Shown piece by piece: positions 46,025 through 54,925 of a stretch of 64,000 nucleotides of DNA. The stretch lies in NCBI RefSeq assembly GCF_003932855.1, contig NZ_RQYZ01000001.1, positions 186,001-250,000 on the forward strand. The letters are read 5' to 3'. This DNA comes from Tessaracoccus sp. OH4464_COT-324 (GTDB lineage Bacteria; Actinomycetota; Actinomycetes; Propionibacteriales; Propionibacteriaceae). The notes under the pieces were generated by a model that saw only the letters and a list, made by a program, of their open reading frames with translations, had not been told where the DNA came from and searched no databases. Positions within the stretch are counted from its first letter, which is position 1. Each line of letters opens with the position of its first letter. Position numbers and translations under genes: made by a program.

Positions 46025-47674
46025 GTGACCGAATCTTTGGCGTCGCTGAAGCTCACCGAACTCAAGAGCATCGCAACCGGAATGGGCATCAAGGGAGTTT
46101 CGGGTCTGCGCAAGGCAGAGCTTATCGCAGCGATCGAGGGCGACAGGCCCACAAAACCGCAGGCCAAGGCCGCGGAGAAACCCAGCGAAAAAACTGCGGC
46201 ACAGGAAGAACTGCCGGGTCCCGCAAAGGTTGATGAAGGCGGTGACGACGCCAAGGAGCAGCGGCCTAAGGAGGGCCGGGGGCGTCGCCGTCGCCAGCGC
46301 GAGCGCGATCGAGCTTCGCAGGAGGAAACCAACGAAGAGGTGGGCGAATTGCTGGCCGCGGCGATGGGGGAGTCACCCAAACCTGCGGAGCCAGCGGCCG
46401 AGCCGGCGCCGATCAGCTTCGACGATGCTGACCTGGGCGGCGGTGGTTCGCGTCGCAGCCGCCGACGGCGCAATCGGGATCGACAGAACCGCAGAGGGCG
46501 TGTGGGCGCGATCGAGGCGGAACCACAGATCAGCGAAGGCGACGTGCTGGTGAACGTGAGTGGCATCGTCGACATCCTGGACAATTACGCCTTCGTCCGG
46601 ACCACCGGCTATCTGCCGGGACCTCACGACGCCTACCTTTCGATGGGAACCGTGCGCAAGTACGGCCTGCGCCGCGGCGATGTGATCACTGGCGCTATCC
46701 GCACCCCACGTGAGGGGGAGCGCCGGGAGAAGTTCAATCCGCTGGTCCGGATCGATACTGTGAACGGGGACGATCCAGAGCGGGCCAAGAACCGGCCCGA
46801 GTTTGCCAAGCTCACGCCCCTGTATCCGCAGGAGCGGCTGCGAATGGAGACCGCGCCGAATGGCTTCACCGGGCGAATCATCGACCTGGTTGCGCCAATC
46901 GGTAAGGGGCAGCGCGGCTTGATCGTGTCGCCGCCGAAGGCAGGCAAGACCATGGTCATGCAGGCCATCTCCAACGCCATCACGGCCAACAACCCGGAGG
47001 TTCACCTGATGGTGATCCTCGTGGACGAGCGTCCCGAGGAGGTCACTGACTTCCAGCGAACCGTCTCGGGCGAGGTGATCGCCTCGACGTTCGACCGCCC
47101 CGCCGAAGATCACACCAGCATCTCGGAGTTGGCCATCGAGCGAGCAAAGCGTCTGGTGGAGTTGGGCCACGACGTCGTCGTCCTGCTCGACGGCATCACC
47201 CGCCTGGGCCGGGCCTACAACCTGGCCGCACCGGCGTCGGGGCGCATTCTCTCCGGCGGCGTCGACTCGGCTGCGCTCTATCCGCCCAAGAAGTTCTTTG
47301 GTGCCGCGCGAAACATTGAAAACGGCGGCTCGTTGACCATCCTCGCCACGGCACTCATCGAGACCGGATCAAAGATGGATGAAGTGATCTTCGAGGAGTT
47401 CAAGGGCACCGGCAACATGGAGCTCAGGCTGCGTCGGGAGCTGGCAGATAAGCGCATCTTCCCGGCCATCGACGTCGATGCCTCCGGCACGCGTAGGGAG
47501 GACCTGCTCCTGGGTCGGGACGAGTTGACCATCATCTGGAAGCTGCGCCGTGCGCTGTCGGGGCTGGACGACTCCGGCGCGCTGGAGACACTGCTCAGCC
47601 GGATGCGCAAGACCCAGAATAACCACGAGTTCTTGGTGTCGGTGCTCAAAACCACCCCGGCCGCCGAGGGCTGA
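46025..47674 (+). CDS. rho: transcription termination factor Rho
   Basis: Hexameric RNA-dependent ATPase. 549 residues. Rho N-terminal helix domain (LKLTELKSIATGMGIKG) is followed by a long Arg/Lys/Glu-rich insertion (about 40-150) characteristic of actinobacterial Rho, then the RNA-binding cold-shock-like domain (GIVDILDNYAFVRTTGYLPG), Walker A with K308 in PPKAGKTMVM, and Walker B VVVLLDGITRLGRAYN. The insertion alters RNA binding and bicyclomycin/termination behaviour in relatives. GTG at 46025 with GGAAGG upstream. First gene after the thr block. Confidence 0.96.
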   Translation: MTESLASLKLTELKSIATGMGIKGVSGLRKAELIAAIEGDRPTKPQAKAAEKPSEKTAAQEELPGPAKVDEGGDDAKEQRPKEGRGRRRRQRERDRASQEETNEEVGELLAAAMGESPKPAEPAAEPAPISFDDADLGGGGSRRSRRRRNRDRQNRRGRVGAIEAEPQISEGDVLVNVSGIVDILDNYAFVRTTGYLPGPHDAYLSMGTVRKYGLRRGDVITGAIRTPREGERREKFNPLVRIDTVNGDDPERAKNRPEFAKLTPLYPQERLRMETAPNGFTGRIIDLVAPIGKGQRGLIVSPPKAGKTMVMQAISNAITANNPEVHLMVILVDERPEEVTDFQRTVSGEVIASTFDRPAEDHTSISELAIERAKRLVELGHDVVVLLDGITRLGRAYNLAAPASGRILSGGVDSAALYPPKKFFGAARNIENGGSLTILATALIETGSKMDEVIFEEFKGTGNMELRLRRELADKRIFPAIDVDASGTRREDLLLGRDELTIIWKLRRALSGLDDSGALETLLSRMRKTQNNHEFLVSVLKTTPAAEG

Positions 47675-47690
47675 TTGTCGGGAACCAGGT

Positions 47691-47719
47691 TTGGACATAC
47701 CCGGTCGCCTTGGCATAAT
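47691..47719 (+). promoter_or_regulatory. probable rpmE promoter
   Basis: TTGGAC (47691-47696), 17-base spacer, CATAAT (47714-47719), about 65 bases before the bL31 start. Good match to a housekeeping sigma-factor promoter. Confidence 0.5.
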
Positions 47720-47783
47720 GAGAGGCCGTGCCGGTTCACGCGCCGAATGCGACCCGGGCGAAACACATCGTTGAGGAGAATTG

Positions 47784-47993
47784 ATGAAGCAGGGCATCCA
47801 CCCCGAGTATCAGGACGTCACCGTCACCTGCACGTGCGGTAACACCTTCAGCACCAAGAGCACCTTCACCAAGGGCTCGATGAGCGCCGACGTTTGCGCC
47901 GAGTGCCATCCGTTCTACACCGGCAAGCAGAAGATCCTGGACACCGGTGGCCGCGTCGCCCGCTTCGAGCGTCGCTACGCCAAGAAGAGCTGA
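47784..47993 (+). CDS. rpmE: 50S ribosomal protein bL31, zinc-binding type
   Basis: 69 residues with the zinc ligands C16, C18, C38 and C41 (CTCGNTF and [13 protein letters not shown]), so this is the zinc-containing C+ form rather than the zinc-independent RpmE2. The ATG at 47784 has GAGGAG 7-9 bases upstream; a TTG at 47781 is in frame. Lies between rho and prfA, as in mycobacteria, with a terminator right after it. Confidence 0.97.
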   Translation: MKQGIHPEYQDVTVTCTCGNTFSTKSTFTKGSMSADVCAECHPFYTGKQKILDTGGRVARFERRYAKKS

Positions 47994-48008
47994 GGCGTCA
48001 GTCGTGGG

Positions 48009-48036
48009 AAACGCTGGGGTAAGCCCCAGCGTTTTT
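48009..48036 (+). terminator. intrinsic terminator after rpmE
   Basis: AAACGCTGGGG (48009-48019), loop TAAG, CCCCAGCGTTT with five T residues at 48032-48036. Classic strong terminator 16 bases after the bL31 stop and before prfA. Confidence 0.9.
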
Positions 48037-48080
48037 CCGTCTAAAGTGATGTTGGCGGCAGGCGTGTAGAGGGAGTCATC

Positions 48081-49145
48081 GTGTTTGAGAACGCAGCGCC
48101 TTTGGTGGAGGAATTCCACCAGTTGGAAAGTCAGCTGGCCGACCCGACTGTGCTGGCCGACCTGGTGAAGTCTCGCAAGGTTGGGCGGCGGTACGCCCAG
48201 CTACGCCCGATCGTCGAGGGAATCGCCGAGTACGAACGACTTTTGGCGGATCGGGAAGCAGCAGCCGAGCTGGCGGCTGAGGACCGATCCTTCGCAGGCG
48301 AGTTGGCAGCGCTCGACGATGAACTCCAGGCGGCGGCGGACAAACTGACCCGGCTCCTCGCTCCGCGGGATCCCAACGACGATGCGGACGCGATCCTTGA
48401 GATCAAATCGGGCGAGGGCGGTGAGGAGTCGGCGCTGTTCGCCGGTGATTTGTTCAAGATGTACTCCCGCTACGCGGAATCCATCGGTTGGAAAGTCGAA
48501 GTGCTGGACTCCCAAGCCACCGACTTGGGTGGTTACAAGTCGATCACGCTCGCAGTGAAGGGCTCGGGGGCCGAGTTTTCTCCCTATGGCCGACTGAAGT
48601 TCGAAGGAGGCGTGCACCGGGTGCAACGAGTGCCCGTCACGGAGACCCAGGGCAGGATCCATACGTCGGCGGCCGGCGTCCTAGTGTCGCCGGACGTGGA
48701 GGCCGATGAGATCGAGATCAACCCGGACGATCTGCGCATTGACGTGTTTCGTAGCTCGGGCCCGGGCGGCCAGGGCGTCAACACCACCGACTCGGCCGTG
48801 CGGATCACCCACCTGCCGAGCGGGGTGGTGGTCAGCTGCCAGAACGAGCGCTCCCAGATCCAGAACCGGGAGTCGGCGATGCGGATGCTGCGCGCCAGGC
48901 TGACCGCGATTGCGGAGGAGCAGGCCGCGGCGGAGGCGGCGGAGAGCAGGAAATCCCAGGTCCGCACCGTCGACCGCTCTGAGCGGATCCGCACCTACAA
49001 CTTCCCGGAGAACCGCATCACGGACCACCGGATAGGTTTCAAGGCCCACAACCTGGATGCTGTGCTCGACGGTTCGCTCACTGCCGTCCTGGACGCGCTG
49101 GCCGAGCAGGATCTGGCCGAGCGGCTGGCTGGCGTCGGACAGTGA
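48081..49145 (+). CDS. prfA: peptide chain release factor 1
   Basis: RF1, terminating at UAA and UAG. The PVT tripeptide lies in [17 protein letters not shown]; the catalytic GGQ is in [17 protein letters not shown]. 354 residues. GTG start at 48081. The stop overlaps prmC by 4 bases, matching the functional link: PrmC methylates the GGQ glutamine. Confidence 0.96.
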   Translation: MFENAAPLVEEFHQLESQLADPTVLADLVKSRKVGRRYAQLRPIVEGIAEYERLLADREAAAELAAEDRSFAGELAALDDELQAAADKLTRLLAPRDPNDDADAILEIKSGEGGEESALFAGDLFKMYSRYAESIGWKVEVLDSQATDLGGYKSITLAVKGSGAEFSPYGRLKFEGGVHRVQRVPVTETQGRIHTSAAGVLVSPDVEADEIEINPDDLRIDVFRSSGPGGQGVNTTDSAVRITHLPSGVVVSCQNERSQIQNRESAMRMLRARLTAIAEEQAAAEAAESRKSQVRTVDRSERIRTYNFPENRITDHRIGFKAHNLDAVLDGSLTAVLDALAEQDLAERLAGVGQ

Positions 49146-49984
49146 CTCGGCCGACGGACCTGACCCACGAGCTCGCCGATTCGTTGAGCGGTTTTTCGCT
49201 CAGCCCGGGGGCCGAGGCTCGGACGTTGATCGCGCACGCGGCAGGATGTGATTTGATCGAGCTGTTCACGCGATGGGAACTCTCTGACGACGTGGTTGCC
49301 CGGGCCCGCCACTTCGTGGCGCGCCGGCTGTCCGGTGAGCCGGTGCAGCACATCACCGGGCAGGCGCACTTCCGGTTCGAGACCGTCGAGGTTGGGCCAG
49401 GGGTGTTCATCCCGCGTCCGGAGACGGAGCTCCTTGCTGGTTGGGCCATCGACTTTCTCTCCCGTCGGGCCGCTGACAGCAGGGTCTGCGTGGAGCTTTG
49501 CGCCGGCAGCGGGGCCATCACCCGCTCGGTTGTCAAGGAGTTGGGGGGCGTCGTAGCCCATGCCAATGAGTTGAGCGATTCAGCGGCCCGCTACCTGCGA
49601 CGCAACCTGGCCGGGCTGGGCGTTTCGATCCACGTGGGCGACCTTTCGGAGGCCTTTGCGCAGCTGGCGGGGACGGTGGACCTGGTGGTGGTCAACCCGC
49701 CCTACGTCCCAGAGACGAGGGCAGGGCGACTGCATTCGGATGTCGCGCGGGACCCGCAGCAGGCGGTGTTTGGCGGAGTGGACGGGCTGACGACGATCCG
49801 TCGGGTGGTTCAGGCGGCCGGGCGACTGCTTAAACAGGGGGGTGCGCTCGCCTGCGAACACGATGACTCTCACCAGAGCGAGGTCTTGGAGCTGGTCCGT
49901 TCCTCAGGCTTCGTCGAGGTGCAGGGGCATCAGGACCTTCCCGGCGCGGATCGGTTCGTAACTGCGCTTCGGGGCGTTGACTGA
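49142..49984 (+). CDS. prmC: release-factor glutamine methyltransferase PrmC
   Basis: S-adenosylmethionine-dependent methyltransferase that modifies the GGQ glutamine of release factors. The SAM motif ELCAGSGAI and the diagnostic NPPYVPE ([14 protein letters not shown]) are present; the N-terminal helical domain recognises the release factor. 280 residues. GTG at 49142 overlaps the prfA stop, so the enzyme is made with its substrate. It ends 8 bases before tsaC. Confidence 0.94.
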   Translation: MTRPTDLTHELADSLSGFSLSPGAEARTLIAHAAGCDLIELFTRWELSDDVVARARHFVARRLSGEPVQHITGQAHFRFETVEVGPGVFIPRPETELLAGWAIDFLSRRAADSRVCVELCAGSGAITRSVVKELGGVVAHANELSDSAARYLRRNLAGLGVSIHVGDLSEAFAQLAGTVDLVVVNPPYVPETRAGRLHSDVARDPQQAVFGGVDGLTTIRRVVQAAGRLLKQGGALACEHDDSHQSEVLELVRSSGFVEVQGHQDLPGADRFVTALRGVD

Positions 49985-49992
49985 TTGGTGGC

Positions 49993-50742
49993 ATGATGGA
50001 GCCTGTGACCGAGATTCAGGAGTTGACGCCGCACAGCATTGACCTGGCGGTTGCTGCCGTGCGCGATGGTGGCGTCGTCGTGCTCCCTACGGACACGGTT
50101 TACGGCGTCGGGGCGAACCCCTTCTCCGCAGCTGCGGTGAGCAACCTGTTGGCCGCCAAGCGGCGCGGTCACGACATGCCTCCGCCGGTGTTGCTCGCGG
50201 AACCTTCGATGATGCGAGCGTTGACGGCTGAGGTTCCGCAAGAAGCGAAGCTCCTCGCGGAAGCCTTCTGGCCGGGCCCGCTCACCTTGATCCTGGACGT
50301 GCAGGGCTCGGCCGGTCTGCGGCTAGGGGATACGCGAGGTACGGTTGCGTTGCGGGTCCCGGATCACGATGGGGCACGCGCCCTGCTTCGTGCGACGGGA
50401 CCACTGGCAGTCAGTTCCGCAAACCTGACAGGGGAACCGCCGGCCACCGATTGCGAGACTGCACTCGACCAGTTGGGCGACGCGGTGAGTGTCTACCTGT
50501 CCGCAGGACCAACGCCGGGAAACGTGCCGTCTACAATCGTCGACTTTTCGGGCGGTCGGACAGGCGTGGTGCTGCGGGTGGGAGCGCTGAGCCTGGAGGA
50601 GTTGCGCGCCGTGGTGCCCGGCGTCGAAGTGCACGGGGTTACCGTGGACGTCGAGCCCGAATCGGCGGATGACGGAGTCGACGTCGAGCCGCCCGCGAGC
50701 CTCGCCGGAGTGGTGGAGGGGCACTCCGCAGACAATGCGTGA
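49993..50742 (+). CDS. L-threonylcarbamoyladenylate synthase (TsaC/Sua5 family)
   Basis: YrdC/Sua5-family enzyme making the intermediate for tRNA t6A modification. Motifs include GVVVLPTDTVYGVGANP, AFWPGPLTLIL and LAVSSANLTGEPP, followed by IVDFSGGRTGVVLRVGA. 249 residues: the YrdC domain plus a short acidic C-terminal extension rather than a full Sua5 domain. Start ATG at 49993 (a second ATG follows at 49996). The stop overlaps wecA by 8 bases. Corresponds to Rv1301 in the mycobacterial gene order. Confidence 0.92.
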   Translation: MMEPVTEIQELTPHSIDLAVAAVRDGGVVVLPTDTVYGVGANPFSAAAVSNLLAAKRRGHDMPPPVLLAEPSMMRALTAEVPQEAKLLAEAFWPGPLTLILDVQGSAGLRLGDTRGTVALRVPDHDGARALLRATGPLAVSSANLTGEPPATDCETALDQLGDAVSVYLSAGPTPGNVPSTIVDFSGGRTGVVLRVGALSLEELRAVVPGVEVHGVTVDVEPESADDGVDVEPPASLAGVVEGHSADNA

Positions 50743-51832
50743 GTACCTGCTGGTCTTCCTGGTGGCGGTCTCGGTCACTTTTCTGTTCGCCAGCCTGTTC
50801 CGAAGGCTGGCGATCAAGCTGAAGATGTTTGCAGTGCCTCGGGTCCGGGACATGCATCAACTCCCTACTCCTTACTTAGGCGGGGTGGCGATGTTCTTCG
50901 GACTCGTGGTGGCGCTATTCTTCGCGGTGAAGATGCCGTTTCTGGGTAGACACCCGATTGTCGAGCACGACGCGTTCGGCGTGATGCTGGCCAGCCTAGT
51001 GATTTGCGCTCTGGGCGTGCTGGACGACAAATATGACCTGAACGCGTTCGTCAAGCTCAGCGGGCAGGTGCTGGCAGCGGGGATCGCGGTGATGCAGGGC
51101 GTTCGGGTGTTTTGGTTGCCGCTGCCGAACACCGTGATCCTGCTCGACGACCTGACCAGCATTCTGCTGACGCTGCTGTTCATCGTCGTGTGCACCAACG
51201 CCGTAAATTTCGTTGACGGGTTGGACGGGCTCGCCGCTGGGGTAGTTGCGATTGGGTCGCTTTCCTTCTTCTCCTACGCCTACATCCTCGCCTACGAACA
51301 GGAACTGGTCAGGGCCACCACCGCTTCGCTGCTCACAGTGGCGACGGCCGGTATCTGTGTGGGGTTCCTGCTGCACAATTGGCACCCTGCCCGCATGTTC
51401 ATGGGGGATTCGGGGGCCATGCTGCTCGGGCTGCTGGTGGCCATGAGCACCATCTCTTTTACGGGCCAGTTGGACGCATCGCTCTTCAAGACGCAGGAGC
51501 AGGGACTGCTGCCCGCGCTGCTGCCGATCCTGGTGCCGTTCGCCGCGATGCTGCTGCCGCTCATCGACCTCGTGTTCGCCTACATTCGGCGCACCCTGAG
51601 CGGCAAGTTCTGGTTTGAGGCAGACCGCCTGCACCTGCACCATCGGCTGCTGGCGCGTGGGCACTCCACGCGCTCCGCGGTGCTGCTGATGTACTCCTGG
51701 ACGCTCGTCCTCAGCGGCGGGATGGTCCTGGTCGGGTTGCTGCCTTCCAGGATCGTGTACGTCGCGTTGCTCGTCGTGATTGTGGGAATAGTGATCTGGA
51801 CGCTCTACCCCCGGAGGAAGGCTATGGCATGA
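50735..51832 (+). CDS. wecA: undecaprenyl/decaprenyl-phosphate GlcNAc-1-phosphate transferase (WecA/MraY family)
   Basis: Polytopic membrane enzyme, 365 residues, about eleven hydrophobic segments. It transfers a sugar 1-phosphate from a UDP-sugar to a polyprenyl phosphate. Family motifs: LDDKYDLNAF (DDxxD), NFVDGLDGLAAG, MFMGDSGAMLLG, and HLHHRLLARGHS (HxxH). Position after tsaC and before the atp genes matches mycobacterial wecA (Rv1302), which starts arabinogalactan linker synthesis; the acceptor polymer here is unknown. ATG at 50735 is preferred to a longer frame. Stop overlaps the next gene as ATGA. Confidence 0.92.
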   Translation: MREYLLVFLVAVSVTFLFASLFRRLAIKLKMFAVPRVRDMHQLPTPYLGGVAMFFGLVVALFFAVKMPFLGRHPIVEHDAFGVMLASLVICALGVLDDKYDLNAFVKLSGQVLAAGIAVMQGVRVFWLPLPNTVILLDDLTSILLTLLFIVVCTNAVNFVDGLDGLAAGVVAIGSLSFFSYAYILAYEQELVRATTASLLTVATAGICVGFLLHNWHPARMFMGDSGAMLLGLLVAMSTISFTGQLDASLFKTQEQGLLPALLPILVPFAAMLLPLIDLVFAYIRRTLSGKFWFEADRLHLHHRLLARGHSTRSAVLLMYSWTLVLSGGMVLVGLLPSRIVYVALLVVIVGIVIWTLYPRRKAMA

Positions 51833-52284
51833 GCCGCTCGGTGGTGACCGCAGCCACGCTCAGGGCGCGGCAGATGATGCTCGGCGGGCTCATAGCCGGG
51901 CATGTCGTCGGAGCGATCGTTTCTCTTGGGGCGTACCTGTTCGGAGGAGCGGATGGCCTGCTCACCGCGCTGTTGGGTTTCGCCAGCGTCGTCGTTTTCT
52001 ACTCGGTCGGGCAATGGTTGGAAGTCATCGCCACCGAACTGGAACCGATGCAGGGCCTCGGCCTGGTGCTGGTCAGCTACGCGGTGCGGGTGGTCGGCAT
52101 CGCGGCCGCGCTGTGGGCGCTCCTGTCACTGGAGCAAGTTGCGCCACACGTGGTGGATGGCTGGTTGGTGGCCAGCGTCGTCGCCACCGTGCTGGCTTGG
52201 GTGACCGGGGTGGTCGTCGTCGCGAGCCGTCAGCGTGTGCCGATCTACGATGTCGAGTATCAAGCGCGAGGCGAAGGTGAATAG
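51829..52284 (+). CDS. membrane protein at the head of the atp operon (Rv1303-like)
   Basis: 151 residues with four hydrophobic segments (GGLIAGHVVGAIVSLGAYLF, ALLGFASVVVFYSVG, LVLVSYAVRVVGIAAALWA, LVASVVATVLAWVTGVVVV). It sits between wecA and the AtpI-like gene, exactly where mycobacterial Rv1303 lies, and may be an ATP-synthase assembly factor like AtpI. The ATG overlaps the wecA stop by 4 bases. Ends in an acidic tail. Function not proven in the family. Confidence 0.72.
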   Translation: MSRSVVTAATLRARQMMLGGLIAGHVVGAIVSLGAYLFGGADGLLTALLGFASVVVFYSVGQWLEVIATELEPMQGLGLVLVSYAVRVVGIAAALWALLSLEQVAPHVVDGWLVASVVATVLAWVTGVVVVASRQRVPIYDVEYQARGEGE

Positions 52285-52316
52285 TAGACCCGTTTGCTGC
52301 TAGGCTGCTCACCGAA

Positions 52317-52544
52317 ATGGGTATCGAACCTCCAGCGCAGAAGGCTCCACGGCAATCTCCAGACGGGCACGAGGACGGCATGGTCGCTCTCAGCTACGTG
52401 CTTGCAGGTCTGATGCTGTACGGATTCTTGGGCTGGGCGGGAGACGCCTACTTCGAGACTTCTTGGTTGCTGCCGGTTGGCCTCATCGTGGGTCTTGTGG
52501 CTAGCATCTACCTGATCTATAAACGCTACGGGAGTGTCAAGTGA
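52317..52544 (+). CDS. AtpI/AtpZ-like small membrane protein
   Basis: 75 residues: a hydrophilic N terminus of about 22 residues, then two membrane segments (VALSYVLAGLMLYGFLGWAG and WLLPVGLIVGLVASIYLI), ending YKRYGSVK. This is the AtpI/AtpZ pattern (LG..GDAYFETSWLLPVGLIVGL). Such proteins assist c-ring assembly or carry ions in some bacteria. The stop overlaps the atpB GTG by 4 bases, so it is part of the atp operon. Confidence 0.8.
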   Translation: MGIEPPAQKAPRQSPDGHEDGMVALSYVLAGLMLYGFLGWAGDAYFETSWLLPVGLIVGLVASIYLIYKRYGSVK

Positions 52545-53335
52545 CGATTGGACTCGTTCCGCTCGAAGGAGCCGAATTCACACCACCGGGCACCAAGGAC
52601 TTCATTTTCGGTGCGCTTTGGGAAGGCGCACCCGAATGGTTCAACAAACCGATGGCGCAGGCGATCATCTCGCTGCTGCTTGTCATCGCGTTCTGGCTCG
52701 TCGCCGCTCGTCGGTTGAAGGTGCAGCCCACGAAGGGGCAGTTCTTCTTCGAGCGCGTCTACGAGTTCGTTCGCAACGGCATCGCACGGGAGATCCTGCA
52801 CGCCGACTACCGCAAGTTCCTTCCCTACCTGCTTGCCCTGTTCTCGCTGATCCTGGTCAACAACTGGTTTGGCGAGTTCTTCTACTTCATGTACCCGACG
52901 TTCTCGAACGTCGGCTTCACCTATGGACTCGCCATCGTGTCGTGGTGCGTGTACGTGGGCGCTGGTTTCGCGAAGTGGGGGTTCGGAGGTTTCCTGAAGA
53001 AGGCGCTGGTTCCTGAAGGCGTCCCTGCCTACCTGCTGCCGCTTGTTGTTCCGCTGGAGTTCCTGGCTACCTTCATCACTCGCCCAATCACGCTGGCCTT
53101 GCGTCTCTTCGCCAACCTCTTCGCGGGGCACCTCGTGGTGCTCGTGTTCGTGGTGGGCGGCGAGTTCCTGCTGCTGTACCAAGGCAACCTCTTCTACAAC
53201 GTCTCCGGTGCAGTCAGCATTGTGTTCAGCCTGATCATTCTCCTGCTGGAGCTCTTCATCGGTGCCCTGCAGGCCTACATTTTCACCGTCCTAACCGCCC
53301 AGTACGTCTCTACCTCTATCGCTGAGGCGCACTAA
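52541..53335 (+). CDS. atpB: F-type ATP synthase subunit a
   Basis: Membrane subunit forming the proton half-channels. The essential arginine is R188 in ITLALRLFANLFAGHLVVL. The C-terminal region (ELFIGALQAYIFTVLTAQY) is conserved. 264 residues, five to six membrane segments. GTG start at 52541 with GGGAG upstream. First canonical subunit of the operon atpB-E-F-H-A-G-D-C. Confidence 0.96.
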   Translation: MTIGLVPLEGAEFTPPGTKDFIFGALWEGAPEWFNKPMAQAIISLLLVIAFWLVAARRLKVQPTKGQFFFERVYEFVRNGIAREILHADYRKFLPYLLALFSLILVNNWFGEFFYFMYPTFSNVGFTYGLAIVSWCVYVGAGFAKWGFGGFLKKALVPEGVPAYLLPLVVPLEFLATFITRPITLALRLFANLFAGHLVVLVFVVGGEFLLLYQGNLFYNVSGAVSIVFSLIILLLELFIGALQAYIFTVLTAQYVSTSIAEAH

Positions 53336-53389
53336 TCAAACCCCAAACTTCTTCTCCGAAAGTGAAGAACTCACCCGAAAGGTAAGTAA

Positions 53390-53611
53390 ATGGAGCTCCT
53401 TGAGATCACCGGCAGCATCAACATGATCGGCTACGCGATCGCTACCATCGCCCCGGCTCTGGGCGTTGCCTGGATCTTCGCCTCTGTCATCAACGGAACC
53501 GCTCGCCAGCCCGAGGCTCGTGGCGCCATGATGAGCACCGCGTTCATCGGCTTCGCCGTGGTTGAGGCCCTCGCGATTATCGCCATCGCGCTCGCCTTCG
53601 TCCTCAAGTGA
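53390..53611 (+). CDS. atpE: F-type ATP synthase subunit c
   Basis: 73-residue hairpin of two membrane helices joined by the RQPEAR loop. The ion-binding acid is E59 in GFAVVEALAIIA, with residues around it fitting a proton rather than a sodium site (no Gln/Thr pattern seen). The ATG at 53390 has a GAAAGGTAA upstream. The stop overlaps the atpF start (GTGA). Confidence 0.97.
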   Translation: MELLEITGSINMIGYAIATIAPALGVAWIFASVINGTARQPEARGAMMSTAFIGFAVVEALAIIAIALAFVLK

Positions 53612-54168
53612 GCCACGCTATGGGTTCCACCCTGTGGGTTACGCTCGAGGGCTCGGTCCTGGGCCCGCTGGCGCCGCACCACATCACCGAGGTCATCGCG
53701 GGCGTTCTGCTCATCTTGATCCTCACCGTCATCTTGGCGAAGTTCGTCGTTCCTTCATTCGAGAAGATGTACGAAGAGCGTTCGTCGAAGATCGAAGGTG
53801 GCATGCAGCGTGCGGCCGCGGCCGAGGCGAAGGCCGAGGCGGCGCTGGCGCAGTACCAGGATCAGCTGGCGAACGCCCGGGAGGAAGCGGCAAAGATCCG
53901 GGAGGACGCCAAGAACCAGAGCGCCCAGATTCTCGCCGAGGCCAGAGACAAAGCGGCCAAGGAATCGGATCGCATCCTGGAGGCAGGCCGAACTCAGCTG
54001 TCTGCGGAGCGCGCTCAACTCGTCACGGAGTTGAAAGGCGAAATCGGCGGCATGGCGACTGCCCTGGCGGGCAAGATCGTTGGCGAGTCCCTCGACGATG
54101 ACGCGCGCGCGCTGCGTACCGTGGATCGTTTCCTGGCCGACCTCGAGCAGGCAGGCGCCACCCGATGA
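53608..54168 (+). CDS. atpF: F-type ATP synthase subunit b
   Basis: 186 residues: one N-terminal membrane helix (VIAGVLLILILTVILAKFVV) and a long charged coiled coil forming the peripheral stalk. GTG at 53608 overlaps the atpE stop; an ATG 4 codons later is an alternative. Unlike mycobacteria, where b and delta segments are fused in one protein, here b and delta are separate genes, overlapping by 4 bases. Confidence 0.94.
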   Translation: MSHAMGSTLWVTLEGSVLGPLAPHHITEVIAGVLLILILTVILAKFVVPSFEKMYEERSSKIEGGMQRAAAAEAKAEAALAQYQDQLANAREEAAKIREDAKNQSAQILAEARDKAAKESDRILEAGRTQLSAERAQLVTELKGEIGGMATALAGKIVGESLDDDARALRTVDRFLADLEQAGATR

Positions 54169-54908
54169 GCGGCTTCGACGCGGCAACCGAGGTGTTTCAG
54201 CTGGTCGACGTACTCGACGGCCAGCCGATGCTGCGTCGCGCACTGTCCGACCCATCTGCCCAGCCAGAGCAGCGCCTCGGTCTGGCGCGTAAGCTGTTTG
54301 CTAGTCGTGTCGGCTCCGGTGCTCTGGCTGCGCTGGAGTCCGTCGTCGGGACTTCTTGGCGAAGCGCCGCCGAGCTCGTGCGCGGGCTTGAGCTAGATGG
54401 CGTCCGCCTGGCCCTGCGCTCGGCTAGCGAGGAAGGCACGCTCCACCTGGTGTCGGCAGAACTGCACACCATCGGTGAAGCGGTGGGCGGCTCCGCTGAG
54501 CTCACGACGACTCTGCGCAGCGCTTCTTACGACCTGGAGGCCAAGCGGGGCCTTATCGCCCGTCTGCTGGGCTCAGCGGTCCACCCGGTGACAGGCCTGC
54601 TCGCGGCTCGGGCCGTGAAGGGCCACAAGCGCACCTTCTCCAAGACAATCGCGGACTACCTCAACCTTGCCGCCGAGATTTCGCATCAGGTGGTAGCCAA
54701 GGTGACCGTCGCTCGGCCACTCGACGAGGGACGCCTGGCTAGGCTGCGCGACGCGCTGAGCGCTCGTGTGGGTAAGCCGGTCACCTTGCAGGTGAGCGTC
54801 GACCCCGAGGTTCTTGGCGGGGTAAGCGTTGCCATCGGCCACGATGTCTACGAATCAACTGTTGCTGGACGGCTCGAAGAAGTACGCCGACAGCTCATCC
54901 ATTCCTAA
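54165..54908 (+). CDS. atpH: F-type ATP synthase subunit delta
   Basis: 247-residue OSCP/delta subunit, somewhat longer than the about 180 of most bacteria but usual in actinobacteria. The C-terminal segment (VTVARPLDEGRLARL ... DPEVLGGVSVAIGHDVYESTV) is the conserved part, with the family pattern D-x-x-x-x-GG. Links the peripheral stalk to F1. ATGA overlap with atpF. Confidence 0.93.
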   Translation: MSGFDAATEVFQLVDVLDGQPMLRRALSDPSAQPEQRLGLARKLFASRVGSGALAALESVVGTSWRSAAELVRGLELDGVRLALRSASEEGTLHLVSAELHTIGEAVGGSAELTTTLRSASYDLEAKRGLIARLLGSAVHPVTGLLAARAVKGHKRTFSKTIADYLNLAAEISHQVVAKVTVARPLDEGRLARLRDALSARVGKPVTLQVSVDPEVLGGVSVAIGHDVYESTVAGRLEEVRRQLIHS

Positions 54909-54925
54909 AGCGAAAGTAGGACCTA